Assembly (NCBI GenBank): GCA_009741485.1
Contig: CM019219.1
Location: forward strand, 7,122,048-7,186,047
Source of the DNA: Malurus cyaneus samueli
Lineage: Eukaryota; Chordata; Aves; Passeriformes; Maluridae
DNA: 64,000 bases
Reading direction: 5' to 3'
The translations under genes and the position numbers were made by a program. The notes below the pieces were generated by a model. The model made no database searches and was not told the origin of the DNA. It saw nothing but the letters and a program-made list of their open reading frames with translations. How positions within the stretch are numbered: position 1 is the stretch's first letter; each line of letters starts with the position of its first letter. Positions 60,467 through 64,000 of the stretch are shown here, piece after piece.

Positions 60467-60910
60467 CCACTGACTCTTCTGGTTCAGGACCCTGGGGACT
60501 TCCTTCTCCAAAGCACCAGAAGGCCACAGACCCCTTTTGTTTTGTTTTGACCCATGATGAGCTGGCAGGAGACCCTCTCTACACCCTAAATATCTGTGTA
60601 GTACCATGCCCTCACCTTGCACCCTGCTGTCATCTTCCAGAAGTTGTCCAGACATTTCACAGTGGTACTGAGACAGCGATGGACAAGAGCAGCTCTGCTT
60701 TCCCCCTCACAGCCCAGTCAGCTTCAGTGCTCCTGCTGGGATGTCTCTCCACGAGGGAATGAATGGTAAACACAGGCAAGTCCTGAACAACACACTTTCC
60801 CCAAACAAGAAATGTTAAACAATGTCTCTGTGTCCCCATTGTTTTCCTAACTCAAGGCATTTCCTTTGTTGTAACTGTGACCTATAAAGTGGCTCTTTAG
60901 AGGGTTTTAT

Positions 60911-60916
60911 AATAAA
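60911..60916 (+). terminator. AFAP1L2: candidate distal poly(A) signal AATAAA
   Basis: A canonical hexamer, followed within about 30 bases by T/G-rich sequence (ttgagtatattgtgtt, then tctttttctc). This is the best cleavage context after the stop codon, predicting an end near 60930-60940. Confidence 0.55.
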
Positions 60917-60935
60917 ATGTTGAGTATATTGTGTT

Positions 60936-63900
60936 ACCAGTCTTTTTCTCAGTAATGGGGCTTGTCCTGCTCTACTTTCCAATAGATTTCAAGTACCTCA
61001 AATCCCCAGCACTGTTAGTTACTACAAAGTCCTGAGCTATGTAGTCTGCAACTGCAATGGACTGTAGCTTAAATAATAATGACTGCACTGTCAAGTAAAA
61101 AAATTTTCAGGAAAATAACCCACTGAAAAATAGCAGTAACTTTGACAATTGATATGAACATATGTAACAGATTCTTGCCTGTAGCACACTCTTCTAGCAC
61201 AGAACCAGCAGTGAAAAACCTTCCACTACCTTCCTCTGGCCACTAGATAGCAATTGTGTGCAGGGTTAGCGTCTGCTGCAGTCTCTGAGGGGAAACCGGG
61301 ATGGGCTTTAGCTGGAAAGGAAAAAAGTTACTAGAACAGTTGAGAATTTTGCAGAACGCACACCAAAATAGGCAAGTCTGTGAAATACCTCTTGGTGGCT
61401 CCATCCCACACAAAGCTTGAGGAAGCACTGTAACTTCAACACAAAAGTTCTAGCGAATGTCCCACTGTCCCTGGCCTCTCCCAACCCACCCCTTGACACA
61501 AACCTGCCAGTGTGCCCCTTAGTGCCCTGTGAGTCTCTGAGCTCAGGAATCCCAAGGAACAACTTGATTTGTGGGGCTGGTTTTGTGCATTGAATGGACA
61601 GCAGCTGCAGTTGCTTTTGTCCTTCCCCAGCATAACTGCCCCATCACCAATGGCTGCTTTAGAACACCTTGGTATCAGCTCCAGCTGATAAATTCCCAGT
61701 GTAATTCACCCCTGCATCTCAAGCAGAAGCCTATATTCTTCTGGAATGAAATTTCCTGCTACAAACCATTTTTCTCAGCAAGCTTCTCACTTAAGAACCT
61801 CCACAGTTCCTGTTTAGGGTACACAGAATAGCCCCACATCAGCTCTTGGGGGTTCCTGACAGTGGGCATGTTGATTTTCCACTAAGACATAGGTAAAGTG
61901 CCAGATTTTAAAGGAAAAAAACTTATCCTCGTATCAGTTGGCCTGAAGGTTTATGTAAGCAGTCTCAGATATGAATCAAATTAATTGATTTTTACTGCAG
62001 AAAGTAAGATTGCAGGGGTTTTCAAAGCTGAAGAAGCCAGCTGGTTTTACAGGAAGCATCAGCAGACCTCTTGCAGGCTGGCCCTGGTTTTTGGTATGCA
62101 GGGGGAATGGCACAGTGGGGTCAAATCCCATCTTTCCCGCTGCAGCCTTTACAGTACAGGCACCATACAACATTTACTTACCACAAACAGGCATGATTTT
62201 GCTTGCTGAGGGCTGTAAGACTAAAAGGGGTGAAAACCATGGCACTTAAATCCACTTTTTTTAGAGAAACAGGTTCTCTCCTGAAGTCAGTGGCCCACGA
62301 CCAGCCAAGGCTCACCCAGCAATCCTACAGAGCAAGAGTAATCCACAGCTCCATTTGTAACAGCAGCCCTGACATCTAATGACAGCCTGGTACAGACAGC
62401 ATCCTCCACACTCGTCTGATGCCAGACAGGATTAGAGCTGGCTTTGCAGGGACACCACCTCCTCTGTGCCTGTGCCAGCCTCAAATATTGACCCAGCCTT
62501 AGGGAATGAGCTCCCATCAGGAAAAGTCTCATTAAATATTTCTGACTGAGTCAAGGCAAATCTTTTGAGAGTGAATTTAATAAGGGTTCATGTCAGAGAC
62601 CCAAGTCACTTACCTACTTACTCTTTCCTTAATTAAAATTTGCAAGAGAAAGGGCCTAGAAATTAGCCAGGAACAAAACAAAACATCTCCATAAACTGCT
62701 CATCAGTGTCCTGCTTGCCTGTAGGATCAGCAGGTCTCTCCAAGACCACCCCATATATCCTAATTATCAACCTGGCTTTTCCCATCTCCCAGTGCCCCAT
62801 GACCTCCTTACCTTGCAAAGTGTTTTGTCCCATGTAAAATGGAAGCTGGTGGGTGCTGCTGCTGCCAGAGAATGTCTGAGTATCTATCCAAGGCTTCAGG
62901 AATCACCTGCTTTCAGGAGGAATGTCAGGAGGAAGGTCACAGTCACAGCACATGCAGATCCCTGACACGTGGGGATTCCTGGGGCACTCTGGGCACTGAG
63001 ACCCCTGCCAGGTGTACCCAGAACCCAAAGACTGGGTTTGGAAACCAGCTTTCCTGGGCTGCTCCAGGAGTTTCCAGTCTCTCACATGATCTCTATTTGA
63101 CAAACTAATGCACAGAGATAGATATATCCTGTCCAGCATTAAAATGTTGTCTCCATCATGAGATTTTGCAGTCTGTGCTTCCTGAATCAAAGAGAGATGT
63201 TTGAACCTGTGGTGCTTCAAACCAGCAGGATGGTAAAAATGCAGGGTTTTCCCAGCCCAGGACCCAGGCAAGCCTGCTTTGTCGCCAGTACAGCCCACGC
63301 ATGCTGAAAACATACTTAATAGCTTGTGCATTAAAATACAGAACTCACAGATTACACCACATCACATTTGCAACAATGCAAAATGCTCAGCAGCACTCTG
63401 CAAACTGTCCTGCAAACAGCACAAGAAAAAGACTTTAAGCACTTGCAGAAGGCCAGGAAAGCAATCCCAGAGTTGTGTTCCAGAACTGTGTCCCAGACAG
63501 TGTAAATACACTGGTGTTCGAGAGGGCAGACTGATCCTGCAGAGCACAAATGCCTGTGAGGAGTGAGCTCATGATGCTGTTAGGGAAACCATGGCAGAGA
63601 AACGCCCAGGGAGCTGCAAACCCACCGGGCCATTGGGGGTGAGAAGCGGGGGTCCCTCGGACCCTTCACACAAAATGAGAATGCACAAGGAGGATGAACA
63701 AAAAGGTCAGGGAGACTTTTGAGAGCAGTCTGTCAGGAATGCAGCCAGCTCCACAGGCATTTCTGCACCATACCAAGAACCACGTCTTTGGTGTGAGTCT
63801 GATCAAGCCCATTCTCCCCACACGCAGAGAAGACTGACAGGTTAACAGCAGAGGCAATGCTGAGCTACAGCCATGCCTAAGTAACATTAATAGATTAGTT

Positions 63901-64000
63901 TCCCTTTGTATCCCAAATGTCAGCCCTTCAACTAAGCCTCTGTTCTGCTGTGGCTCAGGACAGAGACAATCTACCAAAGTGACAGTGAAAAGAAAGGAGA
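60936..64000. other. intergenic DNA downstream of AFAP1L2
   Basis: No open frame on either strand resembles a known protein, and no convincing exon chain was seen. In human, VWA2 lies tail-to-tail with AFAP1L2 here; part of its 3' UTR could be in this stretch on the minus strand, but nothing in the sequence confirms it. Confidence 0.6.

Larger units (their letters stand above)
58634..60935 (+). other. AFAP1L2: AFAP1L2 3' untranslated region (inferred extent)
   Basis: This follows the TAG without a supported splice site. It is non-coding on the + strand. The end is inferred from the AATAAA at 60911 with a T/G-rich stretch after it; an earlier end after 60461 is possible. It carries a Pumilio-type motif at 58921 and an A-rich tract at 59411-59436 that could misprime cDNA. 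No open frame here resembles a protein. Confidence 0.6.

Noticed and set aside
62903..63331. Minus-strand frame preceded by an acceptor-like tttcag, considered as a VWA2 terminal exon
   Set aside because: The translation shows no EGF or VWA pattern that I can recognise and no partner exon was found.

Overview
The window is vertebrate nuclear DNA, most probably from a bird. The evidence is a single large gene split into short exons with GT-AG introns, fossil CR1 LINE fragments including the characteristic avian CR1 3' tails, a low overall repeat load, and no trace of Alu or L1. It contains one protein-coding gene that I can support: AFAP1L2 (actin filament associated protein 1-like 2, also called XB130), on the + strand.

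Layout. Positions 1-36023 are non-coding and are read as the 3' part of the very long first intron of AFAP1L2. This stretch holds CR1 fragments (one covers part of the reverse transcriptase region), MIR-like and other old amniote repeats, a 30-bp minisatellite near 10.3-10.5 kb, a 35-base T tract at 18.2 kb, a strong G-quadruplex motif at 22.4 kb and a small CpG cluster at 8.95 kb. Exons 2-19 lie at 36024-58633. Their splice phases join without a break to give 815 codons plus a stop. Only the first coding exon (about six residues in the human protein) is missing and should lie upstream of the window. The 3' UTR probably runs from 58634 to about 60935, with candidate poly(A) signals at 60461 and 60911. 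From there to 64000 I see no gene. In human, VWA2 lies convergent to AFAP1L2 on this side, but I could not recognise any VWA2 exon here.

The protein. AFAP1L2 is a cytoplasmic adaptor for Src-family kinases and PI3K. The exons encode, in order: an N-terminal segment with a YIYM (YxxM) motif, a proline-rich SH3 ligand, a run of tyrosine motifs, PH domain 1, a basic/serine linker, PH domain 2, further tyrosine motifs, a fast-evolving disordered segment, a C-terminal coiled coil and a conserved C-terminus. If exon 1 contributes six residues, Tyr54 and Tyr457 fall at the same numbers I recall for human XB130, and the total is 821 residues (human 818). I found no sign of a novel multi-gene system. 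The points worth checking are regulatory or structural features inside the introns and a few splice-site curiosities.
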